From positions 2,573,675-2,637,674 of the forward strand of contig CM054162.1 in NCBI GenBank assembly GCA_028751875.1: DNA of 64,000 nucleotides, in the 5' to 3' direction. This DNA comes from Rapana venosa (Eukaryota > Mollusca > Gastropoda > Neogastropoda > Muricidae). Below the pieces are notes generated by a model. It saw only the letters and a program-made list of their open reading frames with translations. It ran no database searches and was not told the DNA's origin. Positions 21,762 to 34,046 of this stretch are shown here, in pieces. Position numbers and translations under genes: made by a program. Position 1 is the first letter of the stretch. The number at the start of each line of letters is the position of its first letter.

Positions 21762-23632
21762 ATAATTAACAAAAAACAATCTTTTCTCCCCCCACACCAC
21801 TGTGTCAATTCTTCTCTTGGTTTCTGCCTCGTTCCTTTTCTTCTGTCACCCCCCTTCTTGACTATGTTCACTTCTTGGTCCATTCTCTGACTTTTTTCTC
21901 TGCAAAAGCTGAAAAGATGACCACAGTTCTTTCACATCTAAATAGGGATGTGCTGTGCCTGCCTTGTCTGCGCTTTAAAGGGCAGGCCAAGTCAGTTTCG
22001 ATCATGTGGGCAGGACAACAAGATAGTTGCTGTTGAGCATTCGGACGAAGATGAATGTAGTGTTTGGAAATTGCAGCAAAAATTGAAACGTATCCAGTTT
22101 GCAGACCCACTCACAGCTGTTGTACAGCTTCATGATTTTGTCGTGCATTGCAATCACAACATCTTTCTCAAAAAGATTTTTCTTTTTTTTTGGGAAAAAG
22201 TCATGACATAATTGTGGTGGGATTATCAGCATTGTTGTTATAGCTTTCTATGCAACTTACACCATCTCCCCCCCCCACCTCCACCACCACCACCATCAAC
22301 AACAACAAAACACACAATGAAAATTAAAAAAAACACATCTAAAACTCATCTCTATCACAACAATACCCCTATCCTAAACCAAATACTGAATAAAGAAAAA
22401 CCTCAGCTAGCTATACAATAGGCCCATCCAGCCATAAACACTACACAACAGCTACAACAACAACCGAACAACAATAAAACCAACAACAACACAGAAACAA
22501 AAACAAACAATACCCCGAAAACTAAAATCTGTGCAAAAGTTCACACAGCTTCTTGAACTTAAATAAACACACAAAAGGTAGGCTTGTGGCTTTTGATACC
22601 AGTCCATTTCCTGTGATCCCTGAGCCCTTTCCGCTCCAAAATTGAATTTGCACAAGCTCATAATTATACCCAGCATGTCATCCTGTCTTCTGTTCCGTTC
22701 AGTTTCACTGAATGGAGTTTCTTGAACTTGTGGAAGATGTGGTTTTTCTTTCTATTCGGAAGAAAGGCGTGGGGGGGGCGGGGGGGGGGGGGGGGGGGGG
22801 GGGGGGGGCGGGGGGCGGCGGTGTCATATTGCATCGAGTCCCATCTCCACTCTAACGCTCTATCCACCCAAGCAAGTGCAACATTGCCCAGGTCTACAAC
22901 TCGTGTTAGGGGGGAAAAAGTGTGACCCTACTCCAAACTACAATGAGTGGCATTGCACCATAGGCCATTTGTATCTTGTTAGCCCAATATTTAACATAAA
23001 TAACCAAATAAATAAGTAAACAAACAAATAACAAAAAAAAAAAAAGGAAATAATGCAATTCATCTGCAATAATAAGCTATTTAATGGATGGGAAACAGAT
23101 TGAACAGGGATTTTTCTATGTAAACGATTAGACCATTGGAATGCTAGGACTTACTAGGCGGCAGATAAGTGACAAGGTGAAGAATTGACGAATTTTGCGT
23201 TGCTGTAGGTGGTCAGACTAAGAAATAGGTGTGTTGAAACGGCACTTGTAAATCAGCAAGAAACAAAAATTATGTAATTTATAGTTCAGTGCACGATAAA
23301 CGAAAGCTTATAGCTTTTTCATCAACCGAAATCAGCGCAGCATGACTCCCACTGCCTACATTAGCTTCTAGTGGATAAGCGTGCCAGGCGCAACACGATA
23401 TTCGTGCTGAGGGGTCCCACCGTTATTGTTGTCATTGAAACATGTGATGTTCCTCTGCTGGGTGACACAGTGGGAACAGTGTCTCAGGCTCCTGGCTGCT
23501 TCTGTGATACTAACAACATTCACACTGTTTGTTCTGTTTCTGCACTTCTGTGTAGTTGAAGAGGATCGCCTTCTTCTCCCTGTGGTGTTGTTGGTGGGCG
23601 TTCCTCAGGCTCAGCAATGGTTGTTGTATGTA

Positions 23633-24165
23633 GACCTCGAAAGATTCTCTCTCAGGCACAAGGTCAAGCTACTGCATGCACTGTCGTCTCGACATTTCTG
23701 CCATGCTGCGAATCCGGGACATTGAATGCAGATCTACAAAGGAGGATCCAGGCTTTGGAGATGAGATGCTCAGAAGGACTCTTGGCATTTCACTACACGG
23801 ACCACATACCAACGAAGAATGTCTGACAAACCATCACCCAAACTAAGTATAAAACACTGCGAAGACCTGCTGCACCACAGTCAAGCCTCAAAGGAGAAAG
23901 TCAGTGGTTTGGATCATGTGACAAGATCGATGGGCTCTCCAAAACATACTGCATAGGAAACAGGGCCGCTGGGAAGAGACGCGAGGAAGGCCCGAACAGA
24001 AATGGGCAGGCAACATCACTGAAGGACCGGGAAATAATCTTCTTTCCCACCCACAAGAGCAGCTTGCCCACAACCGCGGCAAATGACGCCTACTGGTGCA
24101 ACGTTATTTCACTGCAGTGCACCTACGACCCTGGAGGGGTTATGGGAAGCAGATGAGATGAGTAA
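23633..24165 (+). pseudogene. LINE C-terminal remnant, copy 2 of segment
   Basis: Same broken reverse-transcriptase C-terminus as 7258-7790, with LQRRIQALEMRC and the terminal block intact to the same degree. Confidence 0.8.
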
Positions 24166-24892
24166 GATGTATGCTTTGCTGTCTATGTTGTGTCTTCCAA
24201 ATAAACAGCTTATTCGTTCCTCTGTTTGGCTCGATGTTCACCAGTTTGGTGAGATTTTCGCGGGTGTGACCGTATTTGCCCCCCCCCCCTCTCCCCCCCA
24301 CCATTTATAGGTAGCGCACATTCCGACTTCAGGAACTGCAAGAACACAGTGAAGTTTTTAAAGTAAAATGCTTGTGTGGCCTGCTCGTTGAGGCCATTGT
24401 TATTGTTGCTTTGGCTTAAGTACATAAAATATAACATTATTGTGAAGTAATTAAACATTCAACGATAAACATGAATAGAATATAGGGGAGAGGGGGGGGG
24501 GGGGGGGGGGGGTTTTAAAACAATTACAATAATGACATGAACAAGCCGTGAAACGTAGAAGAAAGGGAAGATATACTTGTACTACAATTACAGTTCTTCG
24601 TTACATAGTGTGTGCTGTATTCTCTGCTGCAGACACCATTCATGCCTTACCACATCAGTTCAACCCAATCCACTGTTGTCTCGTCTTTCTCTGTTTTGGT
24701 AATCAACCTGGAATGACCGCCCCTCTCTGCTCGACCAAAAGCCTTTCTTATGACACTTTTAACATCCAGCTCAAGACATACTTGTTTTGAATTTAAGGAC
24801 TTTACCCTCTGTTCCATCTTGGTAAACTGTTCTTTCCTTCAATTGGCCGAGCTCATCACCCTGCAAAGTGTAGAACCTGTGTGTGTGTGTGT

Positions 24893-24938
<46 letters not shown>

Positions 24939-25613
24939 TGTGTGTGGTGTTTGTAAATTTGATTTGAATTTGTTTTTTATCTAAGCTATTGCTCGTTATT
25001 GGTTGCACTGAATGTGTATGGTTGGTATGGAATAGGCTCAATTTTGATTTGTCTTTTGCAGATATGGAGCTATTTAATAGATTCCATTTATTAGCTAATA
25101 ATACTACTACTATAATTAATACTACTACTACTCAATAATTAAACTATACTTATCTTTTTTCTACTACATAATCAATTAATAAATAACTAATTAATAATTA
25201 ATAATAGTATTAATATTAATAATAATTATACATAATTATTTTTATTATTATTATATTAGTTTTATTATTATTATTGTTGAATATGCAAGGAATTGTTCCA
25301 GCACTCTACCTTTTACCCACGACCCTCTCTTCTGGTCTCCACCTCATACCCCATCAAATTCATCACACATGCTCATGGCACTCCCAATCCATTCCTATGA
25401 AAACGACTAAAATCATCCCAAATGCCTAAACGCTTGGCAAAGTCATTGACCAAGGACCTGGGGAACAAACATGGGACACTCTTCCATTTCCAGCTGCCCA
25501 TTGGTACTTGCTGGCATTCAACAACCATTGCCTTTATTGTTTTTACATCCTTCACCTTTTAATGTGTTTTTGTTTTAATTATTCTGTTGTACGTAATTTG
25601 TTTATTGTTCCAT

Positions 25614-26065
25614 ATTGGGGATGTCAAGGTTATATATGGTCGCTATAAAATAGCATCCCCACCTTATGGATGTTCTCACTGTGCTGTGAAATTCTCCTAT
25701 TCTGTCCTTTTTTGCTTTGTCTATTTTCCTGTCAAACTTTAGGTATATTTTTTTCCTCTCTTTTTTCCAGAAAGACTCCTTAACATGTTTCTCCCCATGT
25801 CAGGGTTGTATGAATCTAGAGATGGACTTGTCAGGCGCTTACAGCATGACATGCATTTGATGATAATAAAGATAAACAATAGGTTATGTGAATTGTGAAA
25901 AGAAAAAGAATTGCTCAATAAGAAGAAGAATTCCAAAGAATTGTTGATGAGGACGAAGAATGATTGCAAAAAAGAATAATCAGTAGAAGAAAGTGAGATA
26001 GAGAGAAGAAAGAAGAAGAACTGTAAAGAAGAAGGTGAAGAAAAAAATTGTGAAGTAAAGAAGTT
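25614..26065 (+). mobile_element. Element E with GAA tail, copy 2 of segment
   Basis: Same as 9239-9690, with the perfect GGGGATG/CATCCCC arms. Confidence 0.7.
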
Positions 26066-27581
26066 GTCTTTCTTTAAATGTGGTTTGTTCTTAATTCTGT
26101 CTAGCTATTAAAAAAAATACTTTTATGTAAAATAAAACAAAGCTTGCATGCTAGCAATTGTCAGCAAGAAACCTACGTTGAGTTTTCAGTTTAATTAAGC
26201 AGAAATTTCTGTTCATGAAAATTTGCTGTTTTCTTTGTATCAGCAATAGCATGACCATGAAAGTCTGGTTCTGTGTTCCAGCTTAAGTGACTGACAGCTT
26301 TCATTAGCCCTTTGTTTTCTATTGCTTTTGTTAGGTGGCCAGGCGGGTTTGTGTTTGTTTGTTTCTTTGATATTTTTTGCCGCTTTGTGATTGGGTAGCC
26401 CAGCGTTCTGTTAGAGAAATAACACATAGCCTGTAACTATGTTTTTTTATCAAGAAATTCTATAATAAACTATGAAACCTGTTTAGCCATGTACTTAAAA
26501 AGTGCTTTTTTTTCTTGATAGATTTTATGAAAACATAAATTAAATTATGTAATATGTTATGAAGACATGCTCGAATGTTAACACTACAAATAAATAGCAC
26601 AAAAACCTAAAACGCAATAAGAAAGCAATAATTTACGAAGTAATGATTTATTCAGCAACCCAAACTCACCACCACACCTTACCCCTATGGTCCAATTTTG
26701 ACACCCCACTACCCACAAATGCCTCACACACACGTTCAAGACCAGTTTGTGAGATAGATAGTAAAGAAAACAATGTAAACTCACATAAAGCCACACCCTT
26801 TCTGAGTTAGTGGATAATAGATTATTGAACAAAGACATGGGCATTAATTTTTTTCCTCCAGTGGGAAGCGGTCTATCTTGCTGCATTAAACCATCCTTCC
26901 ACACTATAATGACCTTCAAACAACATTAAAACACAAGAAAAAAATGCACTAATACACTGGCAAAACCTAGTGACTCTAATTTTACGTTCAGAAAAGAGAG
27001 GGAAATTATTTGATTTCACAGCTGGGCAGTTGTGTTAATTTACATTGAACAGACAGTGTAATGCGTTTTTTTTTATTCACAGGGTTTTTTGTATTTCGTT
27101 TATTTTATGTTATTGCATTTGGTGTCTTTTATTGTTGTTCTTGGGGATGCAAGGCTGCCAATCAGTATGAATAACATCCCCTACTTCTGAGAATTCTGTC
27201 CTAAGAATTCCTTCTGTTTATCTTCCTCATTCTTTTTGCCTTGTTCTTTGTGTCTTTCAGATGAGACTATAAACCGAGGCCCCGTGAGCGAACGCATGCA
27301 GAACATCTTGCGCTCACGTTAAATCCTGTTCTACTTTTCGAAAGGGTAGGCCATTGTGTGCCGGTGGGAACAGATGACAAAATTTACAAAACTGCATACA
27401 CACGGGGACTAGTGGTAAAAAAGCACATGAGTACTTATTCTATTATCCTCGATATTTCTTTTTAATAGTCATCTGAGCGCGTTGATGTGTTGCTTTACAA
27501 GATTCAGCGCTATATAAATTTAATACCATTATTATTAATTTTTTTTTTTTATATTAATATTATTTTTTATTATTATTATCC

Positions 27582-27613
<32 letters not shown>

Positions 27614-30006
27614 TCTTATTATTACTTTATCTCATTATTATTATTATTCTTCCAGTCACTCTTTATCTTATTTTCTGCCTTCTTGGTCCATTATCCAACT
27701 TTTTTGAAATTTCAGGGAATATTAAAACTAGAACAAATTCTCCCTCATGGCCCAAAGCAGGATTGGGCTGGAACCTGGTTGTCAGTAACTTAATCACATT
27801 CACATTGCCTTTCCATTCTATTGCAGACAGCTAATAGTTTCTGGGGTACTTGAAACAGAAGGACACATTGCAAACATCTATCCATCGCTGTCTGCAACAA
27901 TTTCACGGCAATTTACGGGTAGTAGTGAGAAAGGGTCAGGGGTGTAGAACTTGGGGCTTACCCCCCCCCCCCCCCCTGCCAGTAAATGTTGCTATTTATT
28001 GTAGTCTTGTTTTGAAAAGTCTGGTCATTGATATTGTTTTTGATTCTGATGCACACAATGTTGCTGTTTCTTTACGTTCATTATCTCAGATTTGGCAGCA
28101 CATGAGGCTAACGAAGATTCCATGCTAACAATTGACCAGTTAAGAAATGGACTTGAATTTTCAGTTTATTCGCAGAAAATTCTGTCCTGAAAATTGCTGT
28201 TTCTTGTGTTGTAATAGAAAAGCCTGACCATGATATCTGGTCTGCATTGTGCTTCAGTGAACTAACAGCTCTTCAATTGGCTCTTGATTTTCTCTTGATT
28301 TTGCTTAGGTGGAGGCATGAGTTTTTGTTTGGTTGTTTTCTTGATTTTTTTCTTTGTTTCGTTTCCCCAAAAGGGTTGTGTGGGGGTTTTTTTTAAACCG
28401 CCTATCAGGGGTTTGGGAAAGGGGTAACACTGCCTAGCAAAGAATAACAAAAATATCGCCATTGCTCTTACAACTATTGTTTTAAAATTCAGTTTTTTCT
28501 GCCTGTGTCAGGGGTTTGTTTGTTCGCTATATAGTTAATACGTTATTCCTTCTTTCTTCTTTATCAATGATAATCATTCCCTAAGATGCATGCGGATCCT
28601 TAAGATGATCAAAAAACATGTCGCATACCAAATTTTTATTTTGTGGTTTGGTGTAAACCTCTTAGTCAGGATTGGAAGGTAACACTGCTACTAAGAATAA
28701 CATCAGAATATCGCACATTGGAATTACAACTGTTGTTTTAAATTCATTCCATTGATCCTAGAGTTCTGTCCTGTATGCTCCTCTTTGTCAGATATGCACT
28801 TTAGCTTCTGCTTCCAGACCTCTTATGTTACAATGCTTCATGTTGGCTTACATCTGTTACACAGAACATTCCCTAGTCTATCGTCCACCATTGAACAAAA
28901 CCTTCTCCGCATCGCACAGCAGACTCTAGCTAAAGTCCTGTTTGGTCACCATTTGGAACGAAGTCATCATGGATAGCAGAATGTACACATTGTGAACTCT
29001 ATCTGCAATATCGCATTCTTCTCATTCCAGGATGTGTGTCCTTGTTTGCGTTGTTGTGAACATTGCTCTTTGTTGTTGCTTTCGCCTCTTTGAAGATGGC
29101 TTCTGTTTCTCTTCTTCCATTCTCCTTTTTTCTCTCCTACTTCTTCTCCTCACTCGTTGCCAAAGTCCTTGTTGGTTTTGTCTATCTTCTTCTGGTCTTT
29201 CTCTCTCTTCTTCTTACTCTTCTTCTTCTCTTCTTTTCTTTCCTTCTTCTGTTGCTTCTTCTCTTCTTCTTCTTCTTCTTCTTCTTCTTCTCTTCTTCTT
29301 CTTCTTCTTCTTCTTCTTCCTCTCTTCTTCTCTTCGCAAGCCTTCGCAATTCTTCTTCGCATTTTTTGTTGTTGTTGTTGTTGTTGTTGTTCATCGCAAA
29401 CCTTCGCATTTCTCTTTGCAATTCTTTGCAATTCTTCCTCTTCGCAATTCTTCTTCTTAGCAATCTTGTTTTGTTTGTTCTTGTTCTTCTTGTTCTTCTT
29501 GTTCTTTCTTGTTCTTCTTCATTCTTTCTATTCTTCTTCTTCTTTCTTTTCTTCTTCTTCTTCGTTCTTCTTTTCTTCTTCTTCTTCTTCTTCTTCTTCT
29601 TCTTCTTCTTCTTCTTCTTCTTCTTCATTTTCATCAAGTTCTCAGGCAGCAGCTCCTGTTGTCTGTCATTTCAGTAAAATGCATTGCTCTGCTGACGAAC
29701 GCCTGACAATCAGACCCAGTGCACCCCACACAAAACCAACAATTCAGCCTGTCAGCCAGCCCACCAAACAATCAAACAATCATGTAGATATATAATTATA
29801 ACGGAAAGAAAACCGCCCCCTGGAAATAACGAACTCTTGTAACTTTTAACAAACGCATCAGAAAAGGGTCACTGGCCACAGAGAGAGAGGAGGAGAGAGA
29901 GAGAGAGCGAGAGGAGAGAGAGAGAAGAGAGAGAGAGAGAAGAGAGAGAGAAGAGAGAGACGAGCACATACACACACACACAAACACACTACACAGACAC
30001 ACACAC

Positions 30007-30038
<32 letters not shown>

Positions 30039-30084
30039 ACACACCAGATACCGCAAACAAAAATAATGTAAAAGAAACTATGAA

Positions 30085-30565
30085 TAAAGACCATGACAAC
30101 TGCCAATAGGCAAGCACAGTCACTGAAGCTAATTACAGGGAGGAAAGGCAAGGAAATGAACTCCATTTCCAGCTGGGAGCCGTTCTCCTCTCGCACCAGG
30201 TACCCTGTGGCAGGCTGTTTGGCCTTTGTTATGCTTTTTTTATCTTTCTGTTGTTATGTTATAATTTACTTTATTTTATCTCGTTATAACCTGTGTGTAC
30301 TTTAATTTTCTCCTTTTTTAAACTTGTCTTTTATTGTTTTAAAAATATATATAGTTTCTTGTTTATACATTGTTCTGTTTACTCATTAACTTCCTTGCTA
30401 TACGTCATTGTGCCTCTGTGTATCACTTCTTATGCTCTGGAATAGGATTTATCTTATATGTCATTGTGATTGACTCAGCTCTTATGTGATTTCTTTCCCC
30501 CCGCACATGTCATAAGCGCTTTGATTTGTCTCTGCAAGATATAGCGCTATATAAGTTCCATTTTT
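30085..30565 (+). mobile_element. Element F in third copy
   Basis: Includes TCCATTTCCAGCTGGGAGCC and the 3' end ATAGCGCTATATAAGTTCC, followed by a pure (GAT)n array to 30633. Confidence 0.6.
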
Positions 30566-30574
30566 ATTTTCATT

Positions 30575-30634
<60 letters not shown>

Positions 30635-30687
30635 ATGTTCCCCATGTCGTATTTTGCTCTCTGATATCTTATTTTACTTGATACGCT

Positions 30688-30998
30688 TCTCCACACAACA
30701 GCTCCTGTTTTCTGTCACATGAAGAAAATTGCGTTGCGCTGCCGTTAAGCGCCTGCCCAGTCAGGACCAGCGTATCCGATTTTGCATGGGAAAGAAGCGT
30801 TATCTTTAAATCCTATCTAGAAAAAGAAATAGGCAGGAACATTGACCAAGAAGGCAGAACATAGACTAGGAGGCGACAGTGAGAAAAGGAAAACAGCAGA
30901 AACGAAGAGATGAAAAGACAAGAAGGAAGTCTCAGCACAAAATTTCCAGAAGGTAGGGATGCTATTTATAATGACAGGTCCCGAATCCCCCAGGCAGG
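30688..30998 (-). mobile_element. Element E in third copy
   Basis: Reverse-strand element E abutting the GAT tract of element F, the same tail-to-tail arrangement as at 3580-4592. Confidence 0.7.
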
Positions 30999-31445
30999 TA
31001 TAGGGGAGGGTATTTGACATACTTCATGTTCTACAGACCCAGGTGGCTTTCAGGTAAGGTTACACAGGTGTATTAATAGTTGTTTGTTGTTGTCCTTCTT
31101 CATATTCGTGTGGCTGCTTCTAGTGCTGTTGGTATACGTGTCTTTACCGTTGATTATGTTGTCATCAACTTTCGTGCTTTTGTTGCTGTTTTGAATGTAT
31201 ACTTCCAGTTCACAACGATACGTTAACTTGGGATGGATTTAAAGTTGTTCTTGCAAAGTGCATTGTTATAGAGTGATGTGTGCTTTAATTCCCAGTGTTT
31301 GTATATGCAAACATGCCACATCAAACGTACAGACGGAAGACTAAAACCTTCATAATCACTAGTGTCTCATGCCCGGGATGACGGAGACCTGTCAGCATCA
31401 ACAGTACCTCTCCTTCTGTAACCTAGGTGCTAGGAATTCCCTCTA

Positions 31446-31570
31446 GGAGACGGGATAGCCTAGTGGTTAGAACATTGCGCTCGCAATCTGACGACCCAGG
31501 TTCGATTCCCGTTCAAGGGGATATTTTCCCCTGGAGTTAGCGCCAGGCCCCAAACCCCCCCTCCCAAAAC
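31446..31570 (+). mobile_element. SINE-C head, cut by assembly gap
   Basis: An excellent Pol III promoter: A box TAGCCTAGTGGTTAGAAC (31456 on) and B box GGTTCGATTCC (31499-31509). AAGGGGATATTTTCCCC then forms a 5-bp stem with a short loop. The remainder lies in the N gap. Confidence 0.85.
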
Positions 31571-32070
31571 NNNNNNNNNNNNNNNNNNNNNNNNNNNNNN
31601 NNNNNNNNNNNNNNNNNNNNNNNNNNNNNNNNNNNNNNNNNNNNNNNNNNNNNNNNNNNNNNNNNNNNNNNNNNNNNNNNNNNNNNNNNNNNNNNNNNNN
31701 NNNNNNNNNNNNNNNNNNNNNNNNNNNNNNNNNNNNNNNNNNNNNNNNNNNNNNNNNNNNNNNNNNNNNNNNNNNNNNNNNNNNNNNNNNNNNNNNNNNN
31801 NNNNNNNNNNNNNNNNNNNNNNNNNNNNNNNNNNNNNNNNNNNNNNNNNNNNNNNNNNNNNNNNNNNNNNNNNNNNNNNNNNNNNNNNNNNNNNNNNNNN
31901 NNNNNNNNNNNNNNNNNNNNNNNNNNNNNNNNNNNNNNNNNNNNNNNNNNNNNNNNNNNNNNNNNNNNNNNNNNNNNNNNNNNNNNNNNNNNNNNNNNNN
32001 NNNNNNNNNNNNNNNNNNNNNNNNNNNNNNNNNNNNNNNNNNNNNNNNNNNNNNNNNNNNNNNNNNNNNN
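31571..32070. other. Assembly gap (500 N)
   Basis: Exactly 500 N, a conventional size for a scaffold gap of unknown length. It separates the third copy from unrelated sequence. Confidence 0.99.
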
Positions 32071-32099
32071 TTTTCCAACACAACCCTGCGGGCGTCAGT

Positions 32100-32372
32100 G
32101 TCCCACACAGACACTGGTGTCTTCAGACTTCCCCACCCCCTCACTGCATGAAGCCACTTGTGTCTTCTGACTTCTCCACCTCCCTCACGTGCTATGAAGC
32201 CACTTGTGTCTTCATGACTTCTCCCACCTCCCTCACGTGCTATGAAGCCACTTGTATCTGAATGACTTCTCCACCTCCCTCACGTGCTATGAAGCCACTT
32301 GTGTCTTCATGACTTCTCCACCTCCCTCACGTGCTATGAAGCCACTTGTGTCTTCATGACTTCCTCATGGCT
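32100..32372. repeat. 47-bp minisatellite, about 5 units
   Basis: Units start ATGAAGCCACTTGT at 32148, 32194, 32242, 32289 and 32336 (spacing 46-48), each containing CTTCTCCACCTCCCTCACGT. A partial unit lies before 32148. Forty-seven is not a multiple of three, so it is not a protein repeat. It begins almost at the gap edge and may continue into the gap. Confidence 0.9.
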
Positions 32373-32382
32373 CTCTCTCCAG

Positions 32383-32474
32383 GGACCGTGAAGGCCTTCC
32401 CTCTCTTCACCAACACTGACCAGGCCACTGATGAACAATATCACAAAGGATCAGGGTGTCAGAGAGGGGAGTAG
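32383..32474 (+). CDS. Possible terminal or internal exon (weak)
   Basis: CTCTCTCTCCAG (ending 32382) is a good 3' splice-site sequence. It is followed in one frame by 29 codons (32385-32471) beginning TVKAFPLFTNTDQATDEQ, then TAG. Composition is clearly more protein-like than its neighbourhood. No family recognised. If real, it is a terminal exon, or an internal exon using a donor such as AGG|GTGTCA near 32454. Upstream exons would be in or beyond the gap. It may equally be chance, since the pyrimidine tract belongs to the edge of the 47-bp repeat. Confidence 0.22.
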
Positions 32475-32552
32475 TCATGGTGTCAGGGGGTGTACTGTGT
32501 ATGCTGATCAGCTGGGGTTTTTGAAAATGAAAAATATGTTTAGCGAAACCCC

Positions 32553-32854
32553 TGTAGGTTAAAGGTGTCCCATAACCTATAAGGTTTGAAGGGGAGCAAG
32601 GCATGAGAGACCTCAACTTCTCTAGGGACCAGCATATTGAGGGTGGCACCCATCTCCTCTCCCTCGCTGCTTTACCTTCCCTGACCCTAAAGAGGGCAGG
32701 TACCCATTTACAGCTGGATGAACTTGGGGACTGTACTGAAATCAAGGTGCACAAACGGTCACCCATCCAAGTGGTAACCATAATGGACCCTGCTTAACTT
32801 GGCCAGGGGAAAGCAGTGCTCTGACATCTGAGCTATCCTGTCCACTATAGGTTA
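32553..32854 (-). mobile_element. SINE-A (tRNA/5S hybrid head), reverse, with 9-bp TSD
   Basis: Element 32562-32845 on the minus strand. The flanks TGTAGGTTA (32553-32561) and TATAGGTTA (32846-32854) are TSDs with one mismatch. The head reads GGATAGCTCAGATGTCAGAG, then CCAAGTTAAGCAGGGTCC, then CTTGGATGGGTGACCG, so both tRNA and 5S parts are kept and are closer to 5S than in the 1.1-kb copy. The target lies inside the first unit of the 2-kb array; other units have CTACAGGTTACACTCC uninterrupted (34833 on). Confidence 0.9.
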
Positions 32855-33595
32855 CACTCCTGAATTAGATTGCTGGTGATGTAGTGCCTTATACAGAGTG
32901 CTATTCGAGATAATGTTAAGTGATTTTCACAGAGATTTCTTAAAGTATGAAAACATGCACCGTATACATTATTTTGGGGATTAAGGACATAGATCAATAG
33001 CAGGTAGTCATGAGAAAATTGGAGATTGATCATCAATTTCATGAGGATTGCTTGTGTTTCTACAGTGTTGATCCCATTCATATAGATTGTAGTTATGGAC
33101 TTAGCAGACGACAAAGGACTGAGAGGTAGAGTGTCTGCCCACACATCAAAAAACATTAAAAACTAACAAATTCTTGTGTGTGCAAAATCACTTAAGTTTT
33201 GAGTCAGAGGTTAGTCTTTCACAAAATAGTTGTTTGATTTATGTGGATGCCTTAGTACTTGTGGCATGAATATAAGAGCAATATTGAAAAAGAAAAAAAA
33301 AACAGAAGGAAAATAGGCAAAATCTAAGGCAGGAGTGTAACCTGTACACATGAAAAGAGCATGTTTGAATTTCTCCCTGACAAAGTTGACAAAGCCATGC
33401 ACAGGGCACTGTCCAAAACCAAACCAGGAAAAAGCACTGTAGAGCTGAAATGGCATTTTTCAAGTTCCCACTCCTTCGAGGGAAAGTTATCACAAGTTTT
33501 AACAATGTACGGAAGTTATAATGATAAAACTGCAATAACACTCCTAAATTACTTACTTTGCTGTATATCATGATTGTAAGTTTGCTCTGTTCAAT

Positions 33596-34046
33596 GTTGT
33601 GTCCACAAGGGTTCAAAGTGAAGAATGGAACTGCATTAGATCTCTGTTAACAGAAAGTGTCTTCCAGTCACAGCCACAACTTCTGCAAACTGTAAAAGCT
33701 TACTTCAGAAATGATGACCACCCTTACCCCATGGGAATGCTGAGGGCCTGTCAGTATAAACAGCATCCTCACCTTATGGAAATTCTGTGATGGAAATTCT
33801 CCGTCTTTTCTTTCCGTGTATTTGCTTCTGACATTTTTTAATGTTATTCTTGTCATCTCCTCCTTGTCTATTTTCTGCCTGTTAGGTCCATGCTCCTGCC
33901 TTTTTTCCAGAAAGACTTCAAATATAACTGTTCTCTACCATGCTAAAACTGACTGCACTGGGCCATTTTGTCAGGCTTTTCACAGTGGCACAGTATAATT
34001 TTGCTTATTGACAGAAAACAGTAGTATATTTCTGAGCGTTCGAGGA
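33596..34046 (+). mobile_element. Element E in array unit 1
   Basis: Contains GGGAATGCTG...CAGCATCC arms around TCAGTATAAA (33736-33770), GGAAATTCTG, CTTGTCTATTTTCTGCC, TTTTTCCAGAAAGACTTC, and the 3' module ATTGACAGAAAACAGTAGTA leading into GAA repeats. Other array copies of the hairpin start near 35705, 37590, 38858, 39848, 40955, 41950, 43078, 44075, 44870 and 48695. Confidence 0.7.

Larger units (their letters stand above)
17396..28372 (+). repeat. 11-kb duplicated segment, copy 2
   Basis: Direct copy of 1027-12004 with an offset of 16361-16375 that changes only at the small indel patches. Where the copies differ, copy 2 often holds the more regular repeat sequence, for example CTGCATACACACGGGG near 27390. 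That suggests the differences in copy 1 are partly base-calling errors. Main contents not listed separately: TTC array 18895-19427, GA/CA 19710-19910, poly(G) 22769-22821, TG array 24872-24955, AT-rich 25076-25280, TTA array 27535-27660. Confidence 0.95.
28400..31570 (+). repeat. Diverged third copy of the first 4 kb of the segment
   Basis: Follows the same order as 1449-5160: TTCTTTATCAATGATAATCA (28556 on), the TTC array (29190-29632), the E 3' end (29638-29725), GA/CA arrays (29880-30040), element F (30085-30565), the GAT array (30577-30633), element E in reverse (30688-30998), and the SINE-C head (31446 on). It carries many substitutions and indels, and it lacks SINE-A. Collinearity over about 3 kb of mixed repeats means a shared segmental origin, not independent insertions. 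It stops at the N gap. Confidence 0.85.

Noticed and set aside
31460..32144. Long frames spanning the N gap
   Set aside because: They are open only because N cannot form a stop codon.
32100..32372. Protein-coding repeat
   Set aside because: The 47-bp unit is not a multiple of three and stops occur in all frames.
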